Below, one piece after another: positions 38,891-51,089 of a stretch of 64,000 nt of DNA (its first letter is position 1; each line of letters opens with the position of its first letter). The notes below the pieces were generated by a model, which was not told the origin of the DNA, did no database searches, and saw only the letters and a program-made list of their open reading frames with translations. Source of the stretch: Dichomitus squalens LYAD-421 SS1 (lineage: Eukaryota; Basidiomycota; Agaricomycetes; Polyporales; Polyporaceae); NCBI RefSeq assembly GCF_000275845.1, contig NW_006766920.1, positions 209,319 to 273,318 of the forward strand, written 5' to 3'. Made by a program: the position numbers and the translations under genes.

Positions 38891-39170
38891 CACCGGGGCC
38901 ATCGACACGTAGCACATGGTATCCCATCGCAAATCCATCGTAATTGGAGCCAGTGTAGGGTCATCACCTGCTTTGTCGTCCCATCGCAAAATCCTTCGGG
39001 AGGTTTGATAGGACGGTGTTATATGCTAATCCCATTCGTTGTACAGGGTTCGGCTGGCGTGAGATAATGATGGGACGCGGAGAGACATGGATGGCTCAGT
39101 GTGGTCCAGGTCACGATGTCTCTACGATGGGACACGTTGCCCTATAGTTCAATGCTAGTGCCCTCGGTGC
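38891..39170. repeat. Imperfect inverted repeat, also present as one copy at 54435-54580
   Basis: The left part (38891-39045) is the reverse complement of 54435-54580 over about 150 bp; GGGAGGTTTGATA and the TCCCATCG-type blocks are easily seen. The right part (39108-39170) is inverted relative to the start of the left part, with GATGGGACACGT facing the TATCCCATCGC block. All three arms encode a similar peptide, M-x-LRWDT, when read in the matching orientation. It could be a decayed mobile element or a gene fragment. Confidence 0.5.
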
Positions 39171-39189
39171 CTAGCTCCGGTGTGGAGTT

Positions 39190-39440
39190 GCGGGACCGCG
39201 AGGTAGCATCTAGCGCCCATCTGGACGCCCGGCAGCTTACTTGCAACTTGCTTCTGCCAGCAGCGCTTTTGGACTACCGCAGCACACCCACCAGTCCGGT
39301 CCGTGTCAGCTTCACGCCAAAGTTCCCAAGGACCCACAGTGCGTGTACGTGCACAATGGCGCCCCAATACTTTCGTCCGTCGCAGCGGATAATCGCTTGT
39401 GTCTCGTAGCCAACTCGTATAGAGGTGATCACAAATGGCT
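39190..39440 (-). pseudogene. Decayed coding segment S, copy 3
   Basis: The minus strand encodes FVITSIRVGYETQAI and VHALWVLGNFGVKLT. The second part matches segment S before copy B (16590-16830). It reads divergently from copy D and ends in frame breaks. Origin not recognised. Confidence 0.4.
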
Positions 39441-39703
39441 TTGCCATAGTGGACGCAAACATTCGTGTCTCGCGAATTGCATTGCAGACAAGCCTGGAAC
39501 ATGGCGCTTCCTTACCATCGATCCCAAGTCAAACCTTGTGCTGTAAGGCCCCGAATACTTTCCCATCCTGGACGCCTCGTTGCCATTGTCATTAATATAG
39601 GAACCGCACATGTCACTCAAAAGCATACGCGTTGTGTTCGTGTTCGTTCCCCAACCCTCCCCGATACTACCCACTCACCTTGTCCACAATCTGGCACTCT
39701 CCC

Positions 39704-42700
39704 ATGGCCCCAATTCTTCGCGTCAAAACCAAAAAGTCTGCAAGCAACGGCCGCGCTGTCGGCCAAGAATGTGTCGAGCTATTGAATTCGACGCTCTTAG
39801 TCGATGACATTGCGATAGAAAATGCGATGTGTCACTTCGAGCTCCTACTCTCAGATCCAGGGATTGACAAAGACGAGCTTCTCGCTGCCCTCGAGTCGGT
39901 CCCTCAACTGCTTGAATTTGTCCTTTCTCGTATGTTCCCCTTCCCACTCTCACAATGCATCGACTCATCCGTTCCGTAGACTCCACCGATCATGCATTTG
40001 TGCTCCTACACGACACCATCTTGGAAAGGTTTCCCACTAAACCCGAAATGTTTGAGTCGTCTTTGGTCTCTCGCCTCCTCGAACGCTTCTCCCTCTCGCT
40101 TCTTTTCTTGCCGTACCAGTCCACAAGCAGCACTCCAACGTGGCTAACGGACCACCGAAGATCCGTCCAACTCAGCCGCCCTGTCCTCCATGCAATCGCT
40201 GGACTGTCGCTCACTGAGGAGGTGATCGATGACGGAGAGACCTCTCCTTCGTCTCCGACGACTCGACGCACCCAGCGCAACCGCTGGCAGCAGTCCCGCC
40301 GGGACAGCCGTGCGTCCGCGCGCTCTGTCCGTTCCCCCATCGTCGAATCTAAGCCTTTCACTGACTATGGAGTCGACGTCCCGACTTCTGCCGCCGAGTC
40401 TGCGCAGCTGTGCACCAACGTGCTCGAGCAGCAGAAGTCGATCCTCAAAGTACGTAATCTGAATCGTAGGAATCCTAGCAACGCCGTTGACGTTTTCGGG
40501 AAGGAATACCTCAACGCCTTCAGAGAGAAAGGCCACGCTGCAGCTTTCAAGGCTGCGTATTTCCCTCCTCCCAAGACCCACCAGGAAGACCGCCCCCCAA
40601 TCGCTGCTGTGAGCGGGCAATCGTCCGCGGAAGCTGAAGTCACCACTAGCAACGCCCCAGCTGCGTATCCCCAGGTGCAGCCTATGAAGGCCGCGCTCCA
40701 CTTCGACAGTGTGCAAGGCTTCGGGGAGTGGCGCATCCTCATCTCCACTCGTGCGGACAGGGATTTGCGCCAAGCGCGCCGGAAGAACACGAAGCTGTTC
40801 AAGATCATCGTCAAAAAGATCAAGTAGGTGGTCTTGAGTGTCGATGTATGCGTGTGCGTGCTGACCAGGCCGAAGGGAGCTGTCCAACGGCCACTTCTCG
40901 GATGACAACCAGAAGCGGTTGACTGGCTTGGACGTGGAGGTCCCTATATACGAAGCCAAGATGACCGGCGACACGCGGCTGGTCGTACGTGTGCTACATC
41001 AGGCGGGTCGCGATGTGTACTCACTGTCGAGCAGTACCAGGTGGATTGTGTGTCTGAGTTCGAGAGCGACGTAAGTCGACCTACTATGCAGCGACATGTT
41101 CGGTGCTGAAGTCAAGTATGTAACAGGTCGAAAAGCAAGGTTCGTCCATGATGGCATTGCGAGAAGTTGACAAATAGGGTCTAACGCCTTCCCAGTCTTG
41201 AAGATATTCGGCGTCTACACACACGCAAAGCTTGATCGTCGGTTCTGGGACTGCATGGGTCGCCAGCTGGAGCGCAAAGGAACGGAATACAAGAAACGGT
41301 ATATATATACACCCCTGATCGAAACGAAGGGCTTACGATTGGTCGGTGACAGATGCATGTTCCGTAACCCTCCAATGAACCCTGGTGACAACGTCTACAT
41401 GCCTGCGTCCTGGCCTCCGCCAGTGGACGTACCTACTTTCGAGCCTGTATCTGGTATCACTGATATGAGGAAGGAAGACTACGAGGAGGTGAGAGCGATA
41501 TGGTGTTCTGGTGGCTCAGTGTGCTAATGTTCGCGTCAGCTTCACTCGCTGCTGGTGTATGTGAATATATGCAAGTGCTGCTGACTCCAATACTGACGGC
41601 TATGTATCAGCCTGGAGAAGTTTGTGACGTTCTCTCAGGTATGTTTCCCCTATGTTCTCTTTCTACCGCAATTCCAACGAGTTTCGCAGGCGCTTCTCAA
41701 TAGCATCATCGCGGACAAAGATGTCGCGCACGTCTTTGAGATCTCGTACGCGCTTCCCAACTATTCGGAGATCTGAATTTGACCAGATCTGGTTCAGTTT
41801 GCAAGAGAAGAGGATCATTGAGCATCCTTCGTCATGTTATGTTCTCGGTATGGACATTTGTCTCCTATATGAAAGCCAGTGCTGACTCAGTACCTATAGG
41901 GAGAAGTGGCACTGGGTACGTAGTTCCCTAAAAACCGCACACTAGCATTAAACTTCGCGTAGGAAAACGACCACGATGCTATTCAAGATGCTCGGTATCC
42001 AGCGCGCCTGGGAGCTGCATCGCGAGATAATGCCAAAGCCCCGGCAGCTCTTTGTAACGCAGTCGCGCGTGCTGGCCGAGAAAGTCGAGGAGTACTTCAC
42101 GAAGCTGCTCGAGTCCCTCGCGACGGCGGGGCGGTCTCCGTCAGAGCTGAAGAGCCTCGTAGAGCGCCAGAAGCACCAGCAGGAGCAGGGGCTCGTCGAT
42201 CGTGACGAGGAGATCTACTGGCGCGGGGACCTGCCGAAGCGGTACGGTGCGCTGAAGGAGGAGCATTTTCCAATGTTCCTAACATATGATCACGTATGCT
42301 TCATTGCTTGTGGAAACTGCTCTTCGTCTTCTCATGCGGAAGTCCTACAGGTCTGTCGACTCCTTGAGAGCGAGTTCCGCCACATTGAGCGGGACATCGA
42401 GCGTAAGGCGGCTGTCTCTCGAGCGATACAAGATGCATTTCAGCTGCAGGAGCCCGACGGGAGAGACAACACGCTCTCGAACGACTATATGCAGCAACGT
42501 CGTAATCATTTTGTCTCTTTCGGAACGTTCTTGGAAGAGTACTGGTCTCACTTCCCACAGGCGCTGACGAAGGGTCTTGGTGCGTGAAATGACATGGTAG
42601 AGTCTCGTTTTCCGAGTGCTCAATCTGTGACGGTCCTCGTAGATCCAACCCTGGTGTTCGGCGAGTTCATGGGTAAGACACCTAAGCAGGGGTCTATCTA

Positions 42701-45700
42701 TCCGAATAGAATGCTGATGCGGGTATTGACAGGGGTTATCAAGGGCTCAGAGCCAACCCTAGAATGCGCAGAAGGGTACCTCACCAAGGATATGTACTTT
42801 GGTCTCAGTCACCGCACGCAAGGCACTTTTGCTAACCAGCGTGAGACCGTGTACGCGCTGTTCGAGACGTACCTCAAGAAAAAGAAGGCGCGAGGGGACT
42901 ATGACGCTGCAGACAGGTGAGGGTCACTTCTAAGTGTTGTTCGAAGCGTACTCAGTTGAGATAGAACCCATGCCCTGGTAAACTTTCTTCGTGTCAATGG
43001 CGTGCCGGGAGAAGAGATGGACTTCATGTATGAGCCCCTCCCCGTTCCAATGAATATACCTGACTGGTTTCGCAGTTACGTGGACGAAGCTCAGGACAAC
43101 CTCCTGATAGATGCCCTTGGTATGTCTTGAATCCTCTCTCCACCATTTGATTGTAATAGTAATTGGTACCATTCTCGAAGTCTTGAGAACGCTTTGTAGC
43201 AACCCACATGGTATGTTCTGGGCCGGAGACACCGCCCAGACGATTTCTGTCGGAAGCGCCTTCCGCTTCAACGATTTGAAGGCATTCCTATACCGAGTCG
43301 AAGAGGTAAGTGCTAGGTTGATTACCTTATGGCTGCTTATTGATTGTCAACATAGGCGAACGCTGGCGGGAACACTGAGAGACGCACGCAGCCGGAATCT
43401 TTCCATCTAGCCGTCAATTACAGGTCTCATGCTGGCATCGTCGACTGCGCCCACTCTGTCATCGAACTGATCACGCAGTTTTGGCCTCACGCTATTGACG
43501 CTCTGGCGCCGGAACAAGGCATGATACATGGGTTGAAACCCGTGTTCTTTAGTGGATGGGACCAGGACACAGCTCGATACGAGCAGTTCCTGTTCGGAGA
43601 AGCGTGAGTGTGGAATCGAGACGGACGGTTGAGGATGCCACTGACCTTTTTTTACTACATAGTGGAAGTCACATTGAGTTCGGCGCCGAACAATGTTAGT
43701 AAACTGCGCACAGTGCGAATGATAGGGTGGTTTTGACGAGCCTCCATACTAGGCATCCTTGTTCGTGATGAAGCTGCCCGTGACAGGTTGCGTGCACTAG
43801 TTGGGGATATTGGATTAATCATGTAGGTCTAAGCACATGGGCTGAAGTCCATAACGGATGCTAATACTGGGCACCCTCTGCTCAGGACTCTGTATGAGAG
43901 CAAGGGCTTGGAGTTCAACGACGTACGTGGAATTTCAAGTCTGAGGAGACTGTGCTAACTTGTCCTACTGACAGGTCTTGCTGTATAACTTCTTTGAGGA
44001 CTCTACGACCGATCTCTCTCAGTGGCGAGTCGTCTTGAATGCCCTTCCTGAGGCTCAGCGCGCCAATCATCCGGCACCACGTTTCGACGATGCGCGCCAC
44101 GGCGGTGTTTGTCGTGAGGTCTGTTTGTGGAGCATCAGCACAGTTTTCGACGCTAAACTACCATAACAGCTCAAATTCTTATATGTCGCGATCACTAGGG
44201 CGCGTAAGAATCTCTGGATCGCAGATGGTTCCACGAAAGGAGAGCCGATGAGAGTGAGTCGTTGTGACATCTTTAAACCTAGTGATGACTGATTTGGCTG
44301 CATCAGCTCGTCTGGACGCAGAAAGACCAGATCCAGAACTGCACTCCCGGAACAGATGTTCCACGCCTTGCCATGTCGTCTACTGCCGAGGACTGGGCTA
44401 AGACCGCGCTATCTCTCTTCAACAACCGGCGCTACATGCAGGCTATGCACTGTTATGAGCGCGCTGGCCTTTCACGGGAGAGAGCAGTGGCAAATGCGTA
44501 CTACCTTCGAGAACTTGCACGCACGAGGCCCATCAGTCGCGGGGACACCAGTTCCAGGGTTTCCGCATTCCTTGCAGCCGCTCATGCGTTTGTTGCTTCA
44601 GCGCAGAAAGCGGTTACTGAGAAGAGCGCTTACTACCGGATCGCCGCACAGTGTTACGTCGACGCTGGTTCAGACTACGAGGCGGCTTGGGCATATGCCC
44701 AGGCTACGGAATACACTCTTGCCGCTCAATACTACCGGAAGGCTGGGAAGTTTGAGGAAGCAGTGGAGATCATCAAGACTCACAAGGACAGGATGCAGCC
44801 CGAAGTTGTCGAAAGCATAGTCGACGTCTCGAGATTATACTTTCTCCGAGAAAAGCAGGTTAAGTACGAGGATGTCATCACTCGATTTCTCTCAATTTCC
44901 CATGGCTGAAATTATTCCAGGAAAGCTATGGAATTGTTCGAAAGTGAAAACGACGCCCTCGAGTACATGGACGACTTCGGCCTCGATCTCGCGCGGGCGC
45001 AATTCCTCGAAGATACCGGACGCTTGTCAGAGGCAGCCGACGTCCATCTCAGCGAAGGCAACATGCTCGAGGCTATTCGGGTCCTCTCAATGGATGGCAG
45101 CAACGAAACCTCTTTGAAGCGCGCACTAGATTGTCTATTGGAGGGACTTTGGCGTAATCTTTCCTGCGGTGTGCCCGTGAACGAGGATACACTTAGGTCC
45201 AACGCCGTGCTTCGCAAGTTGCTGCTATATGCCAAAACTATGGAAGGCGTGTCTGGAGGCGATGAACTGCTACGCGATCAGGTGTGCTAATTGTGTTAAT
45301 CACTTCCATGTTTCATTGACAACCTTTCCCCAGGTTTTCATGTTCACAGCTATCACAAAGCATGACGTACAACAACTGCTCATCCTTGCGAAGAAGCTCA
45401 GTGTTTCGGAGGCTACTAGTCCTGCTGCCTTCATATGTCTGGATCGCGTCTTTTCCGTCCCACTCAACCTCCAGACTGCAACCTCGTCTCAGGTCGTGCA
45501 CGCGCTCCAAACTTTCCATCAGTATGCGTGTATGCTCCAAAAGCTCTGTTCTGTCAAGAATCCCTGTGACGACCCAACTGTTCGGAAAGTCTTCGCGCTC
45601 CAAGCTATCACAGAAGACTCTTTCCTTGTTCCAAAGGGCGCTATCCTTGCCGCGGGATGCGACGATCGTCTCACTCCTTCAGCACAAGAGACAGAGCAAG

Positions 45701-48183
45701 GCGTTCGTGTCAATCGCTGGGAGCTCGAGAAGCTCATCATACACGTTCTGAAACTTCGCCTACGGAAGAGGGTGAAGGAAGAGGACGAGATGTGCTATGG
45801 CCTGCAACTTCTACAACCTTGCCTGCCTCACGCCGTCTTCCACCAATGCAACCGTACCAACTGTGCTCGCATTCACATCGAATCCAAGCGCTATGACGCT
45901 GCTGCTTATCATACTCGGATTCGGATACACATCCTACAAATACTCATATATCAAACGCTCCATGCTGTTGAGGACTTCCATGAGCACGCCCGGCACCGAC
46001 GGTAAAAAATCCTCTCGGCTATGTTGTCGAAGCACAGCTAACAGCCTTGTCCGTCAGTCACTGGCTTCGGCGACTTTACGACGCTCTTTATCCTCCATAT
46101 TACAAGCTGGGCTCCATACACCTCCTCTCTTCTGCGCTTATCCCGGAGTTCACAGTGGGAGGCCATGTCATCAAATCCTGGGTGAACGAACATCTGTATT
46201 CGCTGAGTGCCTACCAGTCGAACGCGTTCATAACCAACTTCATACAAGGGCTTCGTCTGGCGTTCGTCTTCGATGCCAACAACGCGTCGGAATATGTGTA
46301 TCGTACACCAGCCGTCATGACACATCGACCGTCTGCGTTAATGCGGAGCGGCGAAACCAACGTGTATATCGTGCACTACGTTTTGGATTCAATGCAGAAC
46401 AGCGACATCAGCGCACTCAACAAAGGTGTACTGTTCATGAAGTACGTCATCTCTTCATCAGCAGAATACTGGTGACTCAAAGCCGTTGCTGTGCAGCCAC
46501 ATCCTGGAAAATAGGGTTCCTATCGACATCGGGGTACTTTGCGACTTCATGGATCACCTATGCGGCTCGCTTCTCGCTGCTTCGCGGCTACGGGCGACCG
46601 GAAATTTGCACGGCTTAATGCTTCCCAAGAGCTGGTTACTCCGTCTCGTAGCCATCGCTGAAGTATTGCGTGTGAAGGACACGCAATTGGTGAAAATATA
46701 CAAGTCAAAAATAAGCGAGCTGTTAGAACCCCTCTACACTGGACAGGGCGCAGGTAGGAGAGATACAAGACACGGTCAAGCCGATCAGACTGATGGATGC
46801 GTTTAACAGCACACCTTTCCTTCGAGGGTCGAGAACTGCATACGGTAAGCTATCAGCTCAGGACTATGTTCTTGGCTAGGATGTAAGTTCGGCATGCTCT
46901 GTTCATTAATCAGGATCACTAATGATAGGAACAGCTGTAGGAACCTGTGCCTTTGTGAGTAACATTGTCGTCTTATGTACAGGTGCTGACTCGAACATGC
47001 TCTAGGGGGTTACAACAGCCCCTTGTACACTCGCAACGCTATCTGGAGAGCTATCGCCGGGATCAACAAACCAGGAAGAAATTTCAATACCATAGTCGAG
47101 GGGTATGCCTTTTCATGTCGACACTAGTAATCACAGCTGACCAATTTAGGTACGTGACTGCGAGGAGCTGGGATCGGCTCGCTCGTGTGGTCCGGCATTC
47201 TGTCGAGGGCTCGGGCCTAGATGAGATGGTACAGCTCCGCTATGGTCCCCGATCAGAAGAGCAGGGGTCCACATACGACGTTCGACACATCGTGTACAAT
47301 CGCCTCGAGGATATCCCTCGGCTGCTCAGGACAGAGGGGTCCATTGCGGGCTCTGCAGACCACGTTGGAACGGAGGCCATTCCGATCGCCCCTCCGGCCG
47401 CACCTCAGGAAAACGCTGAGCTCGAGAATAATGAGGACCCCGCTACTGCAGAGGATGACGAAGAAGATACCGCGGAGCAAGCGGTGGACGCTGAGCACGT
47501 TGCACAAGCCATCGACTCGGACTACACCGCCGCTGCACCGACAGCGCCCACAGCCGAGGAGATCATTGCTGCCACGACGATTGCAGAGGCCTATCGGCAA
47601 CATATCCTGCGGAAAGAGAAACGCGTGAAGAGGAAGTCCTCTGAGGAAGTCCGACGGCGAATCTTCGAATCCTTCCTTGCGGAGGCGGAGAGGATGGAGT
47701 GGCCGCATCGTTATTACCGTATGCTCTTCCTTGGCCCGATCCCACACCTCTACATCGTCGTCGAGAGCATGAAGAATCACCTACACGAGGCAAGGAGCTC
47801 GGAGAGGAAGCGATTCAACATCGTACGGCACCTAGAACTCGAGAAAGTGCAGTCGGCTCTTACCCAGCTGAAGTGAGTATCCGCGAGGTTCTTGCCCTTG
47901 CTACCGTGCTCTGACCGAGTTCATCAGCCAATCGTTCAAGGTTGCGATGGCGTTGTTCCAGGCGCTCGCTCCCGCTTCCGAAGTTCACAAGAGGCGCGAT
48001 TTGGACAAGCTCAAGGCACATGTGTCGGAGGTGGAGGCGCTGATGCGTAGCCTGCCCGCGGCGATCACTGGTAAGTGGGAGAGCGACATGCAGATCGCGC
48101 TGCGTGGCATCGTACAGGTCGCCAAACCCCCCGTGAAGCAGTCGAAGCCGGACCTGAACGTCGAGGACTTGGTTGAATACTAG
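39704..48183 (+). CDS. TRANK1-like UvrD-type helicase with TPR repeats and IQ-like tail, copy D
   Basis: The longest member, about 2,200 residues, starting at ATG 39704 (MAPILRVKTKKSAS). A basic, Ser/Arg-rich stretch lies near 40250-40340. RelE/ParE-like domain from FGEWRILIST (40717) through KMTGDTRLV, YQVDC and FGVYTH to about 41299. Walker A GRSGTGKT is split over three exons (about 41848-41969). Walker B DEAQD 43083-43097; AGDTAQTI (about 43226); NYRSHAGI (about 43418); ESKGLEFND (about 43898); YVAITRAR (about 44183). TPR-like repeats run from about 44385. The Cys-x8-Cys-x4-Cys-x3-His cluster is at 45820-45876. The tail has an acidic stretch (about 47420-47490) and an IQ-like motif (AYRQHILRK, about 47590-47617), as in copy A. 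Introns 40450-40503 and the one ending just before TTTGCAAGAG (near 41802) remove apparent oddities. Apparently intact. The exons around 46800-47110 are uncertain. Confidence 0.85.
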
Positions 48184-48525
48184 CGTCAGTGGTATCTTCT
48201 TTTACTTGTACAGTAGCACTTTTGCGCGATATCGCTTCCAGTTTCCTGCGTGTGATTAGCGATGTATGATTGGTCTATCTACCTTTGGCAGAGACGAAGG
48301 GGAAGATCGACTCACAGTGCACGAACGATGCACAGCGGAAGCGGCACCAGTGTCATAATGGAAGTCTCTAGAAGGTCTGGCACTCACCGACGATGATGCA
48401 ACACTGCCCGCCGTCGGTTAAAACGGCCATATACAGATGTAGTTCTTGTATTCCAGAGAAAGATAGCAATCCCATCGCGCTCTAGCGGTCGTCTGTACCG
48501 CCAACCAGAATATTCAAGTAAATCG
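48184..48525. other. 3' flank of copy D up to the SINE
   Basis: No gene seen. It ends with the first copy of the 17-bp target-site duplication (48509-48525). Confidence 0.4.
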
Positions 48526-48903
48526 GGGGCGCGGTGGCGTAGCGGTACCACCGAGCAACTCGATAAAAACCCAGTGTCCAGAAGTGCAGAAAGCACTGGG
48601 GTCGAGACCGCCCCCGGGAATTAGCCTTCCCGCTTACCGCTAGGGGGTATGGCCGGTTGGTTCGCGCCGGAGGAGTCCCACACTATTTCCAGAGCACGGC
48701 TGCACCCGAGGCTCTGGGAATGTGCGTAAACGCATTTCCTCCTCGGGTTGGTGCTCAAATCTGCGGGGTTTAAACCCCCTGCAACATGGCTGATTCGGGG
48801 GAATTTCACCTGATTTGGTCATTAGCGTTGCCTAGTACGTCTACCAGACATGCCTCTTGTAAGGACCACCGTAGACAAGGCAACAAAAAGCGCCCAACCT
48901 GAA
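48526..48903 (+). mobile_element. tRNA-derived SINE with perfect 17-bp target-site duplication
   Basis: The 378-bp element is flanked by identical 17-bp direct repeats AATATTCAAGTAAATCG (48509-48525 and 48904-48920), the mark of target-primed insertion. Its head resembles a tRNA gene. The A box TGGCGTAGCGG (48535-48545) fits the consensus, and the B box GGGTCGAGACC (48599-48609) differs at one base. The ends GGGGGCG and CGCCCCC (48525-48531 and 48609-48615) can pair as an acceptor stem, and GTGG/CCAC forms a D-arm-like stem. There is no normal T arm, so it is not a functional tRNA. An unrelated 290-bp body follows, without a coding frame. It has no poly(A) tail. It lies 67-84 bp beyond the RVS167 stop codon, probably inside that gene's 3' untranslated region. 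Confidence 0.8.
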
Positions 48904-48986
48904 AATATTCAAGTAAATCGCGAGATCATACACCCCCAAGTCGAGACGTCTTCCATCATCGTGCAGTCCTCCCCGCTCCAACATCA

Positions 48987-50807
48987 TCAAACGTCCTGCA
49001 CATAATTGCCTACAGTCGCACGCGTCAGCACTCCATGTCCCCTCATCCCACCCCGCCACAGCCTACACCACAACCAAACCTCAAAACACACACCTGGGAA
49101 AACCCCCTGCCGCCCATTCAGCCGCCCCGTCCACCAATCCTCCGTGCTCTCCGTACGCTCGACAACCTCGATCCGGTCCCCCGCCTTGAAGTCCAGGTCG
49201 CCTTCCGCCTGCGCCTCGAAGTCGTACAGCGCCACGACGTACTGCACCGCCGGCTTCGGCTTCGGCTTGAGCGGAGGCGGCGGCGGAGGGGCCTTCTTCG
49301 CTAGAGCAGCCGCCGCCGCGCCGACGTTCGAGCCGGCTGCAGGGGGGGAATAGGGCGGGGGAGGCGCGGCTGGGGCGCCGAGAGAAGAGGGAGGCGGGGG
49401 AGGCGCCTTCTTGAACGTCGACGACGACGGGGAGCGGCTCACCGTCGAGCTTGCGGAGGATTGGGTGCGCCCGAGCGAGGGCGGGCCGCCGCTGCCGGAC
49501 GCTGCGCGCTGCGACTGCACTAGCCGCGCTGGATAAGTTTGTGCGAGGAGAATGAGCATCGGTAATCCAGAGAGTATAACCATCACGTACAAGTGGAGAT
49601 GATGCGCTGGGTGATGTTGAGGGCCGTGAGACGCTCGAGCGCGTCCCCCCGACGTTCCTCGAAGTCGGTCGCGATCTGCGCAGCGGGGACGGAGACTTCA
49701 AGCTTGCCCTCCGCGAACGAGTTGAGCTTCTCGAGCAGCAGGTAGAAGATGTTGAGCTGCATGTAGTAGAACGAGTGGAACAGTGGGTCGATGAACTGCG
49801 TTGCCTGGACGAGGAACCGGGGGAGCTCGTTCTTCATCGCCGTGTTGATGAACTCATACTCGTTGGACGCCACTTCGAAGTCTTGCTCGAGCTGCACGCG
49901 AGTGAGCACACACCAACGGAGGAGCACGGGAAGCGCACCTTGAACAAGTTCTTCTCGTCGTTGAGCGTCTTCTCTTTCTTGTCTCGGAGTTTCGTCAGGG
50001 AGTTGTTGAAGCGATCGTAATCGACAAGCTATGCCATGAGTTAGCACGTGCCGGAAGTCGACAAGCAGGCGAGAGCAAGCCAGGGAACACGCCAGTGTTA
50101 TAGCAGCATCGAAGATGACCGGCAAGAAGATGGGGATGGTACCACTCATCCGCGCACCTCAAGGAAAGGCGAGCGATAAGGGAGTGAAGAATCTGCGGCA
50201 CAGCACGCACCTTATGTTCCCGCTTCGTGATGCTCTTCCGGATCGCCTTCAGGATCCCCTGAAACTCTTTGATAGGACCGACGATCCTGCTCTCGATCAG
50301 CTCCAGCTCCGGAACGACAGACGACTTCATATCCTCCAATGTCGCCGCGTAGCCGTCCACGTTCGCGATCGTATGTTCCGCTTCAGGATGCTTGGATTCC
50401 AGCCCATACTCACTGCCGAGCGGGTGGAAGATGGTCGCGAAGTGCTGGCCAAAGTCGACCGCGTTCGTGAAAAGGTTCGTGACGGACTCTGTGTAGGCTT
50501 TGCTGTCCTTGAGGAGCTTTTCTGTCGCCTTCTCGATGGACTCGAAGCGGCGCGCGTAGTCCTCGAACTCGGGGTCGGAGGACTCTGCCGGTCAGAAGGA
50601 TGCGGTGCGCAGGTTGCGCGTGAGATGAAAGATCGGCCATCGGAACGAAGCGGAATTGCGACGATTGAAATGAGAGGAACGCACTCTTTGACATGCCGAC
50701 CTTGGAGGACAGCATGTGCGGTGTCCTTCAAGAGGTTCGATGGGTCTCACGCGCACTCTCCAAGGACGAGGAACGTACCGCGCAAACGCCTTTGAGATTC
50801 CCTTCAT
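48987..50807 (-). CDS. RVS167: BAR-SH3 amphiphysin homologue (Rvs167/Hob1)
   Basis: Reads from [10 protein letters not shown] (50807) through [13 protein letters not shown] to GNYVQDV and a stop at 48987. The N-terminal BAR domain, which bends membrane and drives endocytic scission together with actin, is recognised from [29 protein letters not shown] and [18 protein letters not shown] Pro/Ala-rich linker with runs of prolines (about 49250-49420) follows. The C-terminal SH3 domain begins [15 protein letters not shown] and has the EDWWTGRL and GVFPGNYV signatures. At least six introns are present. The short first exon is supported by the known start of fungal orthologues. About 440 residues. 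It diverges from SDO1. Confidence 0.92.
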
Positions 50808-51089
50808 CGCGATCTATATTCCGGTTTCCGGGGTATCTTGCAAGTTTCGTTGCAAGGGTGAGGTGTACGCAAGCAGACGTGAGGCAACAGGGGTAGAAGG
50901 AGAGGGAATGCGCTGAACCCGGAATCTGCGAAACCGCAGCCGCATGCCCAGCTGCCGGATATGGCAACCCATTGTGTCATGGGTGTGAGTCGAGGGCCCC
51001 GGCTCCGAGTCTCTAAAGTCTGTTTGAACAACTCCTTCGAGCTCCCTGTCTCGCATCCTGTCGCAGTCCTTCATCTATCGTATCCAACA
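50808..51089. promoter_or_regulatory. Bidirectional promoter between RVS167 and SDO1
   Basis: A 282-bp interval between two divergent start codons. It must hold both promoters, but no clear TATA element or named site stands out. Confidence 0.5.

Noticed and set aside
41690..41815. In-frame stop before the Walker A exon of copy D
   Set aside because: An intron from GTACGC to GGTTCAG removes the stop and restores the same phase-2 junction seen in B and C.
48525..48615. A functional class II tRNA (Leu/Ser-like) instead of a SINE
   Set aside because: Acceptor and D-arm pairing exist, but the T arm does not fold and no proper anticodon arm is found. The 17-bp target duplication lies outside a 378-bp unit, so a SINE fits better.
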